Below are positions 33,439 through 42,392 of a stretch of DNA of 64,000 nucleotides, piece by piece. Position numbers and translations under genes: made by a program. Each line of letters begins with the position of its first letter. Positions within the stretch are counted from its first letter, which is position 1. A model generated the notes under the pieces. That model made no database searches. It saw nothing but the letters and a program-made list of their open reading frames with translations, and was not told the origin of the DNA. The stretch is from NCBI RefSeq assembly GCF_001563225.1, contig NZ_CP014206.1:310001-374000 (forward strand), read 5' to 3'. This DNA is from Pseudodesulfovibrio indicus. Its GTDB lineage: Bacteria; Desulfobacterota; Desulfovibrionia; Desulfovibrionales; Desulfovibrionaceae.

Positions 33439-33897
33439 TTACAGGTTGATGATCATGGCCACTTCGTTGCAGTGGTCGGGGAATCTGGGGCAGTTGAGAC
33501 AGTCGATGAAGATCTTCTGGTTGAGATTCTCCATCTCCTCTTCCACGAACCCGACCCTGGCGAAGAACTTGGGGACCTCGGTCAGGGTATACACCTTGTA
33601 TATGCCCAAAGTCACGGCCTCGCTCAGGCAGGTCTCGACCAGCTTGCGGCCGAGGTTCCTGCCCCGGTGCGAGGACTCGACGACCAGGGAGCGGATTTCG
33701 GCCAGGTTGTCCCAGATGATGTTCAGGGCGCAGCAGCCGATGACCTTGCCGGAGTCGTCCAGGGCGACCACGAAGTCGCGCAGGTGGGAGTAGAGCTGGC
33801 TGACGGAACGGGGCAGGACCAGGCCGTCGTGCTGGTCCGTGAGCATGAGCAGGCCGTGGATGGCCTTGACGTCCCCTATGCGGGCTTTGCGTATCAT
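33439..33897 (-). CDS. GNAT-family N-acetyltransferase, ArgA-like short form
   Basis: The 152 aa protein starts MIRKARIGDVKAIHGLL and has the acetyl-CoA loop SSHRGRNLGRKLV near residue 76. KVYTLTEVPKFFARVGF and the C-terminal CLNCPRFPDHCNEVAM resemble the short N-acetylglutamate synthases of deltaproteobacteria that lack the kinase-like domain. If so, it would start arginine synthesis; a general N-acetyltransferase is also possible. The start is five bases after the tlpA-like stop with no good ribosome site, so coupling is likely. Confidence 0.8.
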   Translation of the reverse strand: MIRKARIGDVKAIHGLLMLTDQHDGLVLPRSVSQLYSHLRDFVVALDDSGKVIGCCALNIIWDNLAEIRSLVVESSHRGRNLGRKLVETCLSEAVTLGIYKVYTLTEVPKFFARVGFVEEEMENLNQKIFIDCLNCPRFPDHCNEVAMIINL

Positions 33898-33902
33898 GGC
33901 GG

Positions 33903-34439
33903 CTACTGGTTCAGTTTGTCGGCCATGGCGCCGAGCATGGAGTGGGGGTAGACCCCGGCCTGGCCGAAGATCTGCTTTCCGGTCTTGTCGAAGATGACCA
34001 GGGTGGGGATGGCCTCCACCCGGAACTTGCGCGCCAGGTTCTGGTCGCCCCAGTACACGGGCAGGTCCATGGGCTTCTTCTCCAGGTACTTCTCCAGGGC
34101 CTCGCGGTTCTCGTCCACGGACAGGGCGATGATGTTCACCTTGTCGCCGTGGCTCTCCTGGAGGGCGACCAGCTCGGGAATCTCCTGCTTGCAGGAGGGG
34201 CACCAGGTGGCCCAGAAAAAGAGCATGGTCGGACGGCCCGCATTATCCTTCAGGTATTTGTCCAGCCCGGCCTCGTCGAGGAACGGGATACCGTCCTGCG
34301 CAGGGGCGTGGGACGGGGCGGCCGAGGTTTCGGCGGAAGCGGCCCCGGACTTTTCGGGCGCGGTCCCGGACTCGCCGGAACAGGCCCCCATGACCAGAAC
34401 GAATATCGCCAGGGCGAAAATGCGCCACATTTTTATCAT
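33903..34439 (-). CDS. TlpA-like thioredoxin-fold lipoprotein
   Basis: A 178 aa lipoprotein: the signal peptide ends LVMGAC with Cys20 as the lipid-modified residue. A Ser/Ala/Pro linker follows to about residue 50. The thioredoxin fold has the active-site WATWCPSC (Cys80, Cys83) and the cis-Pro in VEAIPTLVIFD. It probably reduces disulfides in the cell envelope (TlpA/ResA-like), with the partner unknown. GAGGTATGTATT precedes ATG. An internal Met (34430) could also start it. Confidence 0.9.
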   Translation of the reverse strand: MIKMWRIFALAIFVLVMGACSGESGTAPEKSGAASAETSAAPSHAPAQDGIPFLDEAGLDKYLKDNAGRPTMLFFWATWCPSCKQEIPELVALQESHGDKVNIIALSVDENREALEKYLEKKPMDLPVYWGDQNLARKFRVEAIPTLVIFDKTGKQIFGQAGVYPHSMLGAMADKLNQ

Positions 34440-34719
34440 AATACATACCTCTTGGACGAGTTTCGGGCAGAATAGCAGACTTGCCCGGCAAATAAAAGTC
34501 GCCGGAACCGGCGGCGGCCTCCAAAAGCGGTCAATTCCGCCTTCCTGTCAAGTTGATTTTTCATGCCTGTCGCCCGCTTTCAGGCGACATTCCTCGACAA
34601 ACCGGGGTGTTGGAGAAAACCAAAGCAAGGGCAAGTCATGCGTCGTGCCGGAAAGGGGCAACCCGCTCCCATGTCAAACCGCGTCCGCACGGACCCGCCG
34701 AAGGCACCCAAAAAGATCT

Positions 34720-34780
34720 GGGGGGGGGCCAGGGGGGAAACCTCTCTCAAGCGATTTCCCCCCTGGCCGCCGGAGGCATC
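34720..34780 (-). repeat. Related palindromic cassette in minus orientation
   Basis: On the minus strand GCCTCCGGCGGCC (about 34766-34778) comes first. A GGGGGGAAA-type stem follows (34728-34740 against 34755-34769), then a tail ending in the CTTTTTGGGTGCCTTCGGCGGG-type motif. It does not directly follow an intact gene. Confidence 0.65.
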
Positions 34781-34936
34781 CCAGTGGCTCGATTTCGTCC
34801 GCTTCGGCTGGCGGGACAAATCCGCAGGACAGCGGATTTGGCATTAGCTCTTAGGCCGAGTCCCCTGGGTCTTAGAGCCAACGACAGCAGCGATGACGTT
34901 GCGGTCTTTCCGCAACGCCCCGAAGGGGTGAAGGCC

Positions 34937-35083
34937 ATGGACGGCCCGAATCACTACGACGTCAAGACCGGCAGATAGACCGCGCCCGACCCCATCGGGG
35001 AGAAAGGCGGCGACCCGGACTGGTACGGGGACTGTCTCGACGATCCGGTGAACGGGGGGGACCCTGCGGGAATAGTTCGGGAA
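34937..35083 (+). pseudogene. RHS-repeat core remnant
   Basis: Read in one frame from 34937, the sequence encodes NHYDVKTGR, a stop codon (TAG), then TAPDPIGEKGGDPDWYG and CLDDPVNGGDPAG. This is the C-terminal core hallmark of RHS/YD-repeat proteins (YDPxTGRFTxPDPIG...NPVNxxDPxG). A TAG takes the place of the conserved Phe of GRF. Nothing resembling the rest of an RHS gene is seen upstream, so this is a short fragment left from a much larger polymorphic-toxin-type gene. The remainder of the gap 34440-35152 holds a repeat cassette and a terminator but no intact gene. Confidence 0.7.
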
Positions 35084-35095
35084 GGAAGAGAGAAT

Positions 35096-35154
35096 CCGGG
35101 GGACGGGGAAGGAGCATCCAGTGGAAGGGCTCCCTCCCCGTCCCCCGGTTTTTT
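35096..35154. terminator. Strong hairpin at the end of metH
   Basis: A 20 bp stem (35096-35115 against 35129-35148) with a T-run on the + strand (35149-35154) that overlaps the metH stop. It can stop transcription from the + side and, as a hairpin, may also mark the metH 3' end. Confidence 0.75.
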
Positions 35155-37564
35155 ACTGCGTCAGACGCTGGGCGAGCTTGACCGCGGCCACGGCGTCCGT
35201 GGACCAGCCGTGCGCGCCGATGGCGTTGCAGAACTTTTCGGTGACCACGGCCCCGCCGATGATGACCTTGGCGGGCAGCCCGCGTTCGGCCACCAGCCGC
35301 ACGGTGTCCTCCATGCGGACCATGGTCGTGGTCATGAGCGCGGACAGGCCGATGACCGAGGCGTTGTGCTCGGCGGCGGCGTCCACGATCTTCGCGGCAG
35401 GCACGTCCTTGCCCAGGTCCACCACCTCGAACCCGTAGTTCTTGAGCATCAGGCAGACGATGTTCTTGCCGATGTCGTGGATGTCGCCCTCCACGGTGGC
35501 CATAACCACCACGGGCCGGTTTCCGGCCGCGCCGTCCTCCTCCAGCAGCGGCTTGAGCCGCGCGAAGGCGGTCTGCATGGTCTCGGCGGACTGCAGCAGC
35601 TGGGGCAGGAAGTATTCCTTGGTCTCGTACTTGTCGCCCACCACCAGGATGCCGGGGATGAGCAGGTCGTTGACGATCTCCATGGCGGACATGCCTCCGG
35701 CCAGCTCGGCCTCCACCAGCCCGACCACGTTGTCCTTGTCGCCCTTGACCACGGCGGCCTGCACCGGCGGCATGGGCGCGGTCCCGGACGGCGCGGCCTG
35801 GGTGGACGCGGCCTGGACCCCGCCGCCCCCGGTCCAGCCGGAGAACTTGTCGATGTACCGGGCGGCCTGCGGGTCGCGGCCCAGCAGGACCTCGGCGGCG
35901 TGCAGGGTCTCCTGGATGCGCGCCGAGTTGGGGTTGCTGATGAACGAACACAGCCCGGACGCCATGGACAGGGAGAGGAAGGTGGAGTTCAGCAGCTCGC
36001 GCGCGGGCAGGCCGAAGGAGATGTTGGACAGCCCGATGGTAGTGGGCAGCCCCCAGCGGTCGCGGCACTGGCGCATGACTTCCAGGGAATGGCGGGCGGC
36101 CTCGGGCTTGGACGAGACGGTCAGGGCCAGGGCGTCGACCATGATCAGGCGGCGCGGGATGCCCAGCTCGTCCGCCTGCTTGAGCAGTCCCTCGATGACC
36201 TCCAACCGCTCGGCGGCGGTGACCGGGAGCTTGCGGCCCACGATGGGCAGCAGGATGAACGGCGCGCCGAACAGTTTGCACAGCGGGCCGAGGGTCTCCA
36301 TCTTGCCCGGTTCGCCGGAGATGGAGTTGACCAGCGGCGAGCCGGGATAGGCCCACAGCCCGGCCTCCACCGCGGCCGGATCGTTGGAGTCGATGGACAG
36401 CGGCGTGGTCACCCGCCCCAGCAGGGAGGTGATCAGCTCCGGCAGCAGCGCGACCTCGTCCACCAGGGGCGCGCCCACGTTGACGTCGAGCACCGGCGCG
36501 CCCAGCTCCACCTGTTCGGCGGCCAGCCGCTGGGCCTCGGTGAAGACCGAGTCCTGCAGCTCGGCGGTGAGCTGTTTCTTGCCCGTGGGGTTGATGCGCT
36601 CGCCGATGATCACGCCGGGGTGGTCGAAGCCCACGGGCACGGAGACCGCGCGGGAGGTCAGGACCAGCTGGGCGTTGTCCGTCTTGTTGGGGCGGTTCCA
36701 GCGCGCGTCGCCGACCTTGGCGCGCAGGGCGCGGATGTGGTCCGGGGTGGTGCCGCAGCAGCCGCCGATGAATTTCGCGCCGAGCTCCGCGAAGGTCGCG
36801 GCCTGCTCGGCAAAGGACTCGGGGGCCAGCCGGAAGGCGGTGTTGCCGTTCTCGTCCAGCTCCGGCAGCCCCGCGTTGGCCTCGGCAAAGGTCGGGGTGG
36901 ACAGGCGGGAGGCCCAGGAGCGCAGGGTGTCGCGCATCTGCTCCGGCCCGGCGGAACAGTTGGTGCCGATCAGCTCCACGCCCATGTTCTGCATGGTGTC
37001 CACGAAGGTCAGGGGCGAGGTGCCGGTCAGGGAGGCCGCGCCCTCGAAGGTCATGGAGACGGCCACGGGCAGGTCGCAGACCATGCGCGCGGCGACGACC
37101 ACGGCCTTGGCCTCGGCCAGGTCGAAATGGGTCTCGCCCAGGATCAGGTCGGCCCCGCCGTCCACGCAGCCGCGGATCTGCTCCTTGTAGATGTCCACCA
37201 GCTCGCGGAAGGTCATGTCGCCCAGCGGTTTGACGAAATGCCCGGTGGGCCCGATGGAGGCGGCGACAAAGGCCTTGTCCCCGGCCACTTCGCGGGCAAT
37301 GGCGGTCATGGCCTTGTTCAGCTCGTAGGGGTCGGCGTCCAGGCCGAGCTTGGGCCGCGAGCCGCCGAAGGTGTTGGTGGTCAGGATGTCCGCCCCGGCC
37401 TCCAGATATTCCCGGTGCACGGACCGGATGACGTCGGGCGCCTTGAGCCCCCACAGCTCGGGCGACAGCCCGGCGGGCAACCCCCTGCCCTGGAGCAGCG
37501 TGCCGTAGCCGCCGTCGAAATAGTATATTCTGTCGTCGTCGAGTATTGACCTGAAATCGGGCAC
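35153..37564 (-). CDS. metH: Cobalamin-dependent methionine synthase, short form without reactivation domain
   Basis: The enzyme transfers the methyl group of methyl-tetrahydrofolate to homocysteine through cobalamin. Domains in order: homocysteine-binding (about 1-290, with the zinc Cys pair GGCCGTTPDH and a further Cys in GTNCSAGPEQM), pterin-binding (about 315-570, GERINPTGKK and SLSIDSNDPAAVEAGL-like motif), B12 cap (about 600-690) and B12 Rossmann domain with EGDIHDIGKNI carrying the lower-ligand His. At 803 aa it lacks the C-terminal SAM-binding reactivation domain of E. coli MetH (1227 aa). A possible operator lies about 60 bases upstream. Confidence 0.95.
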   Translation of the reverse strand: MPDFRSILDDDRIYYFDGGYGTLLQGRGLPAGLSPELWGLKAPDVIRSVHREYLEAGADILTTNTFGGSRPKLGLDADPYELNKAMTAIAREVAGDKAFVAASIGPTGHFVKPLGDMTFRELVDIYKEQIRGCVDGGADLILGETHFDLAEAKAVVVAARMVCDLPVAVSMTFEGAASLTGTSPLTFVDTMQNMGVELIGTNCSAGPEQMRDTLRSWASRLSTPTFAEANAGLPELDENGNTAFRLAPESFAEQAATFAELGAKFIGGCCGTTPDHIRALRAKVGDARWNRPNKTDNAQLVLTSRAVSVPVGFDHPGVIIGERINPTGKKQLTAELQDSVFTEAQRLAAEQVELGAPVLDVNVGAPLVDEVALLPELITSLLGRVTTPLSIDSNDPAAVEAGLWAYPGSPLVNSISGEPGKMETLGPLCKLFGAPFILLPIVGRKLPVTAAERLEVIEGLLKQADELGIPRRLIMVDALALTVSSKPEAARHSLEVMRQCRDRWGLPTTIGLSNISFGLPARELLNSTFLSLSMASGLCSFISNPNSARIQETLHAAEVLLGRDPQAARYIDKFSGWTGGGGVQAASTQAAPSGTAPMPPVQAAVVKGDKDNVVGLVEAELAGGMSAMEIVNDLLIPGILVVGDKYETKEYFLPQLLQSAETMQTAFARLKPLLEEDGAAGNRPVVVMATVEGDIHDIGKNIVCLMLKNYGFEVVDLGKDVPAAKIVDAAAEHNASVIGLSALMTTTMVRMEDTVRLVAERGLPAKVIIGGAVVTEKFCNAIGAHGWSTDAVAAVKLAQRLTQ

Positions 37565-37626
37565 TGGTATCCTCCCTGTGGCGCGCGCCTTTTACGGGCT
37601 TGCCGGGCGCGTGTCGTATTCGTATA

Positions 37627-37650
37627 TCAAGATATTTCAATATAGCTTGA
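37627..37650 (-). promoter_or_regulatory. Imperfect palindrome upstream of metH, ArsR-type operator candidate
   Basis: The sequence TCAAGATATTTCAATATAGC-TTGA has arms TCAAG..CTTGA and inner ATATT/AATAT. It lies about 60 bases before the metH start. ArsR-family regulators bind such sites, and SahR of that family controls the SAM/methionine cycle in Desulfovibrio, so it may be a SahR site. No sahR gene is in the window. Confidence 0.4.
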
Positions 37651-37840
37651 CTTCTGCCGGAAATCAAGCCTTTTGTCCCCCTCCGCAAGCGAGCCGCCGC
37701 GGATGGGCGCACGGTTTTGCACAAGTTGGGGTTGCCCGAAAATTATTGATAAGCACGAATAAAATCTATAGTGTGGCTTTCTTGCTCTATTATATTAAGT
37801 ATTGAACCGGGCGCCCGAGCGCCGCATCCGCACATACACA

Positions 37841-38950
37841 ATGACATCTGAAAAAACGACCACCGTGGTCGAGCCGGAGATCCTCGAAAATGATGAGGAC
37901 GGCTTCGAGGACACGGATCTTGACGACACTGACTTCGACGATGATTTTGCCGACGACGACCTGGACGGCGACGTTTTCGACGGCTCTTCGGACGACGACT
38001 CCGAGGACGACGCGCCGCGGATTCCGGCCAAGGCACGCGGGCTGGAGGACAAGCTTCCGGCCCTGAGCACGCCCTCGTCCAAGGCGGTGCGGGTTAGGGA
38101 CCCGCTCCAGCTCTATCTCAAGGAGATCGCCCGCTTCCCCATGCTCGAACCCGAAGAGGAGTACGCGCTGGCCAAGCGGGTGCAGGAGGAGAACGACCAG
38201 GACGCGGCCTTCAAGCTGGTGTCCTCGCACCTCCGGCTGGTGGTCAAGATCGCCATGGACTTTCAGCGCCGCTGGATGCAGAACGGACTCGACCTCATCC
38301 AGGAAGGCAACGTCGGCCTGCTCAAGGCCGTGACCAAGTTCGACCCCGAGAAGGGAATCAAGTTCTCCTACTACGCGGCGTTCTGGATCAAGGCGTACAT
38401 CCTGAAGTACATCATGGACAACTGGCGGATGGTCAAGATAGGCACCACCCAGACCCAGCGGAAGCTCTTTTACAATCTGAACAAGGAGCGGCAGCGCCTC
38501 CAGACCATGGGTTTCGACCCGTCCACCGAGGTGCTGAGCGAGCGGCTCGGCGTGACCGAGGCCGAGATCGACGAGATGGACCAGCGGCTGTCCAAGAACG
38601 ACATGTCGCTGAACACCCCGCTGGGCGAGGACTCCGACGCCACCAGGATGGACTTCCTGCCGTCGCTGGCCCCCGGCGTGGAGGAATCCATCGCCAACGG
38701 CCAGATCGTGGACCTGCTGCTGGACAACATCCGGGAGATCCGCCCCTTGCTGAACGACAAGGAACTGGCCATCCTCGACCAGCGGCTGCTGTCCGACGAC
38801 CCCGTGACCCTGCGCGAAATCGGCGAGGAGTACGGCGTCACCAGGGAGCGCGTGCGCCAGATCGAGGCCCGGCTGCTGTCCAAGATCCGCGATCACCTGA
38901 CCGACAGGGTCAAGGATTTCTCCAAGGACTGGGTTCTGGAACAGGAATAA
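37841..38950 (+). CDS. rpoH: RNA polymerase sigma-32 factor with an acidic N-terminal extension
   Basis: This is a heat-shock-type sigma factor of 369 aa. Sigma regions 2 and 4 are present: DLIQEGNVGLLKAVTKFDPEKGIKFSYYAAFWIKAYI, and TLREIGEEYGVTRERVRQIEARLL. The segment QRKLFYNLNKE fits the RpoH box. Before region 2, about 60 residues are very rich in Asp and Glu, not seen in E. coli RpoH. The ATG at 37841 lacks a ribosome site; a TTG at 37802 is the other option, also without one. A TATTAT/TATATT-like -10 lies just before it, so the leader may be very short. It begins a long run of + strand genes. Confidence 0.9.
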   Translation: MTSEKTTTVVEPEILENDEDGFEDTDLDDTDFDDDFADDDLDGDVFDGSSDDDSEDDAPRIPAKARGLEDKLPALSTPSSKAVRVRDPLQLYLKEIARFPMLEPEEEYALAKRVQEENDQDAAFKLVSSHLRLVVKIAMDFQRRWMQNGLDLIQEGNVGLLKAVTKFDPEKGIKFSYYAAFWIKAYILKYIMDNWRMVKIGTTQTQRKLFYNLNKERQRLQTMGFDPSTEVLSERLGVTEAEIDEMDQRLSKNDMSLNTPLGEDSDATRMDFLPSLAPGVEESIANGQIVDLLLDNIREIRPLLNDKELAILDQRLLSDDPVTLREIGEEYGVTRERVRQIEARLLSKIRDHLTDRVKDFSKDWVLEQE

Positions 38951-38980
38951 ACGGCTGCGAAACGTCATCGGGACGAACGG

Positions 38981-40735
38981 ATGAAACATTTCTCAAGGGT
39001 TGAAACTCACACCGCCTTGGCGGTTCTCGCGCTGCTGGCGCTCTTCGCCATGACCGGCTGCGCCGCCCGGACCGGCACTCCCGAGCTGCCGCCCGCGTCG
39101 CCCATGACCGAAACGGCCCGGCTGGACTACGACTACCTGGTCTACCAGGATCTCATCCACCAGTTGCAGCGCCACATCCAGGAGGGCGAGAGCAGCAAGC
39201 TGACCGTGGAGCAGGTCAACGATCTCCACGCCCGCGCGGTGGAGGCCCTGGACCGCGTCATCGCGGCCGCGCCCTCCCCGCAGCTCTATGCGGACAAGGC
39301 GGCCATGTTCTGGAACCACCCCGACGGCACCGGGCAGTCCCGGAACGCCCTCAAGGAGGGGCTGGAGCGGTTCCCGGACAACCGCATGCTGACCGTGTAC
39401 CTGGCCAATTCCTACGTGGCCGACAACCGGGTGGACGACGCCATCTCGGTCATGGACAACTACCTGGACCGCCACCAGGACGACCTTGAGGCCCGCGAGC
39501 GGCTGGGCCAGATGCTCATGGACGCTGGCCGGGACGCCGAGGCCCTGGACGTGCTCAAGCAGATCCCGGAGAAGGACCGAACCGCCGACGCCCTCTATGC
39601 CATGGGCAGGGTCCAGGGCAACCTGGGCATGCGCAAGGCGGCCATCGCCAACCTCAAGAAGGCCGTGGCCATCGACCCGGAGTACACCGAGGCCATGGTC
39701 GAGCTGGCCTACCAGTACGAGCTGGCCAAGGACTACGTGGCCGCAGAGGAGATCTACTCCACCATCCTGGACCAGAGCGAATCCTTCCCCGAGGCGCGGC
39801 TGCGGCTCATCAACCTGAACCTGAAGCTGAACGACCCCGGCAAGGCGCTTGACCTGGCCCTGTCCGGGCCGCCCACCAAGTCCTTCATCCTCGACGCGGT
39901 GCTCATGTTCATCAACGACGGGTTCTTCGCCCAGGGGTCAACGGTCCTCGACATGCTGACCTCCGGCGGTGCGGTGCCCGCGGAATACTATTTCTACAAG
40001 GCGGTCATCGCCGACGAGGGCGAGAATGACCCGGCCAAGGCCATGGGCTTCCTCGACCAGGTGGACAAGACCGACCGCCTCTATCCCCACGCCCTGCGCT
40101 TCAAGGCGCAGCTCCTGGCCGCCCAGGGCAAGGACGCCGAGGCCCTGGCCATGGCGGCCGAGGGCAAGCGGCTCTACCCCGACGCCTCCATCTTCTACAT
40201 CCTGGAGGCCGGACTGCTGAAGCAGACGGGCGACCTGTCCGGGGCCGAGCTCTCGCTCAGGCAGGGACTGGCGCGGCTGCCCAACGATCCGGAGCTGACC
40301 TACGAGCTGGCCATGGTCTACGAGGCCCTGGGCCGCCGCCCCGAGGGGCTGGCCCTGATGGAGACGGTCATCCGCGCCCATCCGGACCACGCCAACGCGC
40401 TCAACTACGTGGGCTACACCCTGGCCGAGGAGAACCGAGAGCTGGACCGCGCCCTGGTCCTGGTCACCAAGGCCTCGGCCCTGGACCCGGAGAACGGCTA
40501 CATCCTCGACTCCGTGGCCTGGGTCCACTTCAAGAAGAACGACCTGGCCAAGGCGTGGGAGTACATCCGCTACGCCGTGGACGTGGTCGAAAAGGACCCG
40601 ACCATCTGGGAGCACTACGGCGACATCGCCGCCGCCCTGGGCAAGGTCAAGGAGGCCCGCAAGGGGTACAACTTCTCCCTGAAGTTCCAATCCCCGCAGG
40701 CTGACGAGGTCCGGGAGAAGCTGAAGCAGTTATGA
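38981..40735 (+). CDS. TPR-repeat lipoprotein
   Basis: A 584 aa lipoprotein with a signal peptide ending AMTGC (Cys27). The rest is nearly all tetratricopeptide repeats, for example LYAMGRVQGNLGMRKAAIANLKKAV and ALNYVGYTLAEENRELDRALVLV, down to the C-terminus. It should be attached to a membrane and act as a scaffold for protein complexes. It overlaps the next gene by four bases (ATGA) and lies 30 bases after rpoH, so the two lipoprotein genes are probably cotranscribed and may work together. Confidence 0.92.
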   Translation: MKHFSRVETHTALAVLALLALFAMTGCAARTGTPELPPASPMTETARLDYDYLVYQDLIHQLQRHIQEGESSKLTVEQVNDLHARAVEALDRVIAAAPSPQLYADKAAMFWNHPDGTGQSRNALKEGLERFPDNRMLTVYLANSYVADNRVDDAISVMDNYLDRHQDDLEARERLGQMLMDAGRDAEALDVLKQIPEKDRTADALYAMGRVQGNLGMRKAAIANLKKAVAIDPEYTEAMVELAYQYELAKDYVAAEEIYSTILDQSESFPEARLRLINLNLKLNDPGKALDLALSGPPTKSFILDAVLMFINDGFFAQGSTVLDMLTSGGAVPAEYYFYKAVIADEGENDPAKAMGFLDQVDKTDRLYPHALRFKAQLLAAQGKDAEALAMAAEGKRLYPDASIFYILEAGLLKQTGDLSGAELSLRQGLARLPNDPELTYELAMVYEALGRRPEGLALMETVIRAHPDHANALNYVGYTLAEENRELDRALVLVTKASALDPENGYILDSVAWVHFKKNDLAKAWEYIRYAVDVVEKDPTIWEHYGDIAAALGKVKEARKGYNFSLKFQSPQADEVREKLKQL

Positions 40736-41598
40736 GCCGCCGCAGACCGATGCCTGCACTGGCGGCAATGGCGGCCGCCCTGCTCCTGGCCGTCCTCTCC
40801 GGCTGCGCCACCAGGATTCCGCCCGACACCGTGCTGACCACGCCCCGGGACGCCTGGACCGCCTTCCGGCAGAACTATTGCGACCGCCCGGACGGCAAGG
40901 GCGTGCGCGTCAAGGCCTCGCTCCAGTATTCGCGCACCAAACCCGCCCGGCGCACCAACCGCACCCTGGTCTCCCTGTGGGGCGACTTCAACGGGCCCAT
41001 GCGGCTCGACGTGTCCGCCTCCATAGGCCGGCTCCTGGCCCACATCCGCGAGGACAAGAAGGGGCTGCTGGTCTTCTATCCCGAGGACAACAAGGCCTAC
41101 GCCCACAAGAACGCGGTGCTCGGCGCCACCCGGCTCGGCATGCCCTTCCCCTTTTCCCTGTCCGTGCTGGCCTCCGCCCTGGCGGGCGACTTCTCGGGCC
41201 TGGCCCCCCGGCGCTACGCCGAGGCCGGACAGGCGGGCGAAAACTTCGCCTTCACGCTCAAGGGCGGGCCGGTCTCGCGCATCGTCCTGGACCGCTGGGG
41301 CCGCCCTGTGCGGTTCGAGGGAACAACCCGGGCCTTGACCGGCTGGACCTTCGACATGGACCGTTACGAGGACGCGGTGAACGGCGTCCCGCCCCTGCCC
41401 GACAAGCTGACCCTGGCCCTGGACAACGGGGAACAGGGCGTCTTGCACATAAAGTCCCTGGAGCTTATGCTGGCCCCCTGGCCCGCGCAATCCCTGGAGC
41501 TCGCGCTTCCGGAGGACGTCACCCCCATCCGCCTGGACAACGGCTACGTGGATGAAAAAACCGGGGAGATCCCCGTGGTATACGAGGAAAAGCAATGA
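40732..41598 (+). CDS. LolB-like outer-membrane-type lipoprotein
   Basis: A 288 aa lipoprotein with signal peptide ending VLSGC (Cys25). The body has a beta-rich pattern (VRVKASLQYSRT, LVSLWGDFNGPMRLDVSASIGRLLAHI, GLLVFYPEDNKAYAH), like the open barrel of LolA/LolB or the related DUF4292 lipoproteins. LolB receives lipoproteins at the outer membrane; sequence similarity here is weak, so the role is provisional. Its start overlaps the TPR lipoprotein stop and its end overlaps the coiled-coil gene, so all are coupled. Confidence 0.75.
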   Translation: MSRRRPMPALAAMAAALLLAVLSGCATRIPPDTVLTTPRDAWTAFRQNYCDRPDGKGVRVKASLQYSRTKPARRTNRTLVSLWGDFNGPMRLDVSASIGRLLAHIREDKKGLLVFYPEDNKAYAHKNAVLGATRLGMPFPFSLSVLASALAGDFSGLAPRRYAEAGQAGENFAFTLKGGPVSRIVLDRWGRPVRFEGTTRALTGWTFDMDRYEDAVNGVPPLPDKLTLALDNGEQGVLHIKSLELMLAPWPAQSLELALPEDVTPIRLDNGYVDEKTGEIPVVYEEKQ

Positions 41599-41930
41599 GC
41601 ACGCAGTCCCGCGACGAAACGGTCATGGACGTGGTCGTCCTCGGCCTGAAGACCTGGCTCGCCGAAGTCAAGTGGCTGACCCGGTCCCTGGCCGGGCGGT
41701 TCGAGATCGGCAGGCTTGAAAAAGAACTCGATCGGGAATATGGCATCCTCGGCCGCATCGCGGAGGCCCCCAGGGGCCGGATGGAGGAAAAGGAACTCTG
41801 CCTGAAGCAGATCGCCTTCCTCAGGGAGGAGATCGCCCATCTCAAGGAAGAGCTGGCCAACGACCGGGAGGCGCGCATGCGCCGCGTACGGGGCCAGGAC
41901 CCCGCTCAATCTCAAGGGGAGGAACAGTGA
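41595..41930 (+). CDS. Small coiled-coil protein, 111 aa
   Basis: I do not recognise this family. It is charged and strongly helical. MDVVVLGLKTWLAEVKWLTRSLAGRFEIGRLEKELDREYGIL and EEKELCLKQIAFLREEIAHLKEELANDREARM look like two coiled-coil stretches. No membrane segment is seen. Its start overlaps the preceding stop by four bases (ATGA) and its end overlaps rpiB (GTGA), so it is firmly part of the operon. A structural or scaffold role is a guess. Confidence 0.75.
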   Translation: MSTQSRDETVMDVVVLGLKTWLAEVKWLTRSLAGRFEIGRLEKELDREYGILGRIAEAPRGRMEEKELCLKQIAFLREEIAHLKEELANDREARMRRVRGQDPAQSQGEEQ

Positions 41931-42367
41931 GCAAGACCATCGTCATCGGCTCCGATCACGGGGGCTACAATCTCAAGAAGGTGTGCATCAAGGCCCTGAC
42001 CGACTGGGGCTATACCGTGGAGGACCAGGGGCCGGACTGCCTCGACTCCTGCGACTACCCGGTCTACGCGGCCAAGGTCTGCGAACGGCTCAAGGACGAC
42101 CCCGCCAAGCTCGGCGTGCTCATCTGCGGCACGGGCCAGGGCATGACCATGACCGCCAACCGCATGGGCGTCCGGGCGGCCCTGTGCACCAACGAATTCA
42201 TGGCCCGCATGGCCCGCGGACACAACGACGCCCGCTGCCTGTGCATGGGCGAGCGCGTCACCGGCCAGGGAGTGGCCCTGGACATCCTCAAGGTGTTCCT
42301 CGAAACGCAGTTCGAGGGCGACCGGCACCAGCGGCGCATCGACCTGATCGACACCGTCTCCAAATAA
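41927..42367 (+). CDS. rpiB: Ribose-5-phosphate isomerase B
   Basis: RpiB interconverts ribose 5-phosphate and ribulose 5-phosphate. The 146 aa protein has GSDHGGYNLKK near the start, the catalytic Cys67 in LICGTGQGM, and MARGHNDARCLCMGERV with the conserved His. The GTG start overlaps the stop of the coiled-coil gene. tkt begins 25 bases after the stop, placing the two pentose phosphate enzymes together. Confidence 0.95.
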   Translation: MSKTIVIGSDHGGYNLKKVCIKALTDWGYTVEDQGPDCLDSCDYPVYAAKVCERLKDDPAKLGVLICGTGQGMTMTANRMGVRAALCTNEFMARMARGHNDARCLCMGERVTGQGVALDILKVFLETQFEGDRHQRRIDLIDTVSK

Positions 42368-42392
42368 CCTCAGCAACCAAGGGTATAGACAC

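Noticed and set aside
34553-34978. Coding frame around the RHS remnant
   Set aside because: The frame runs through a repeat cassette and only its last few residues match RHS; it is not a gene.
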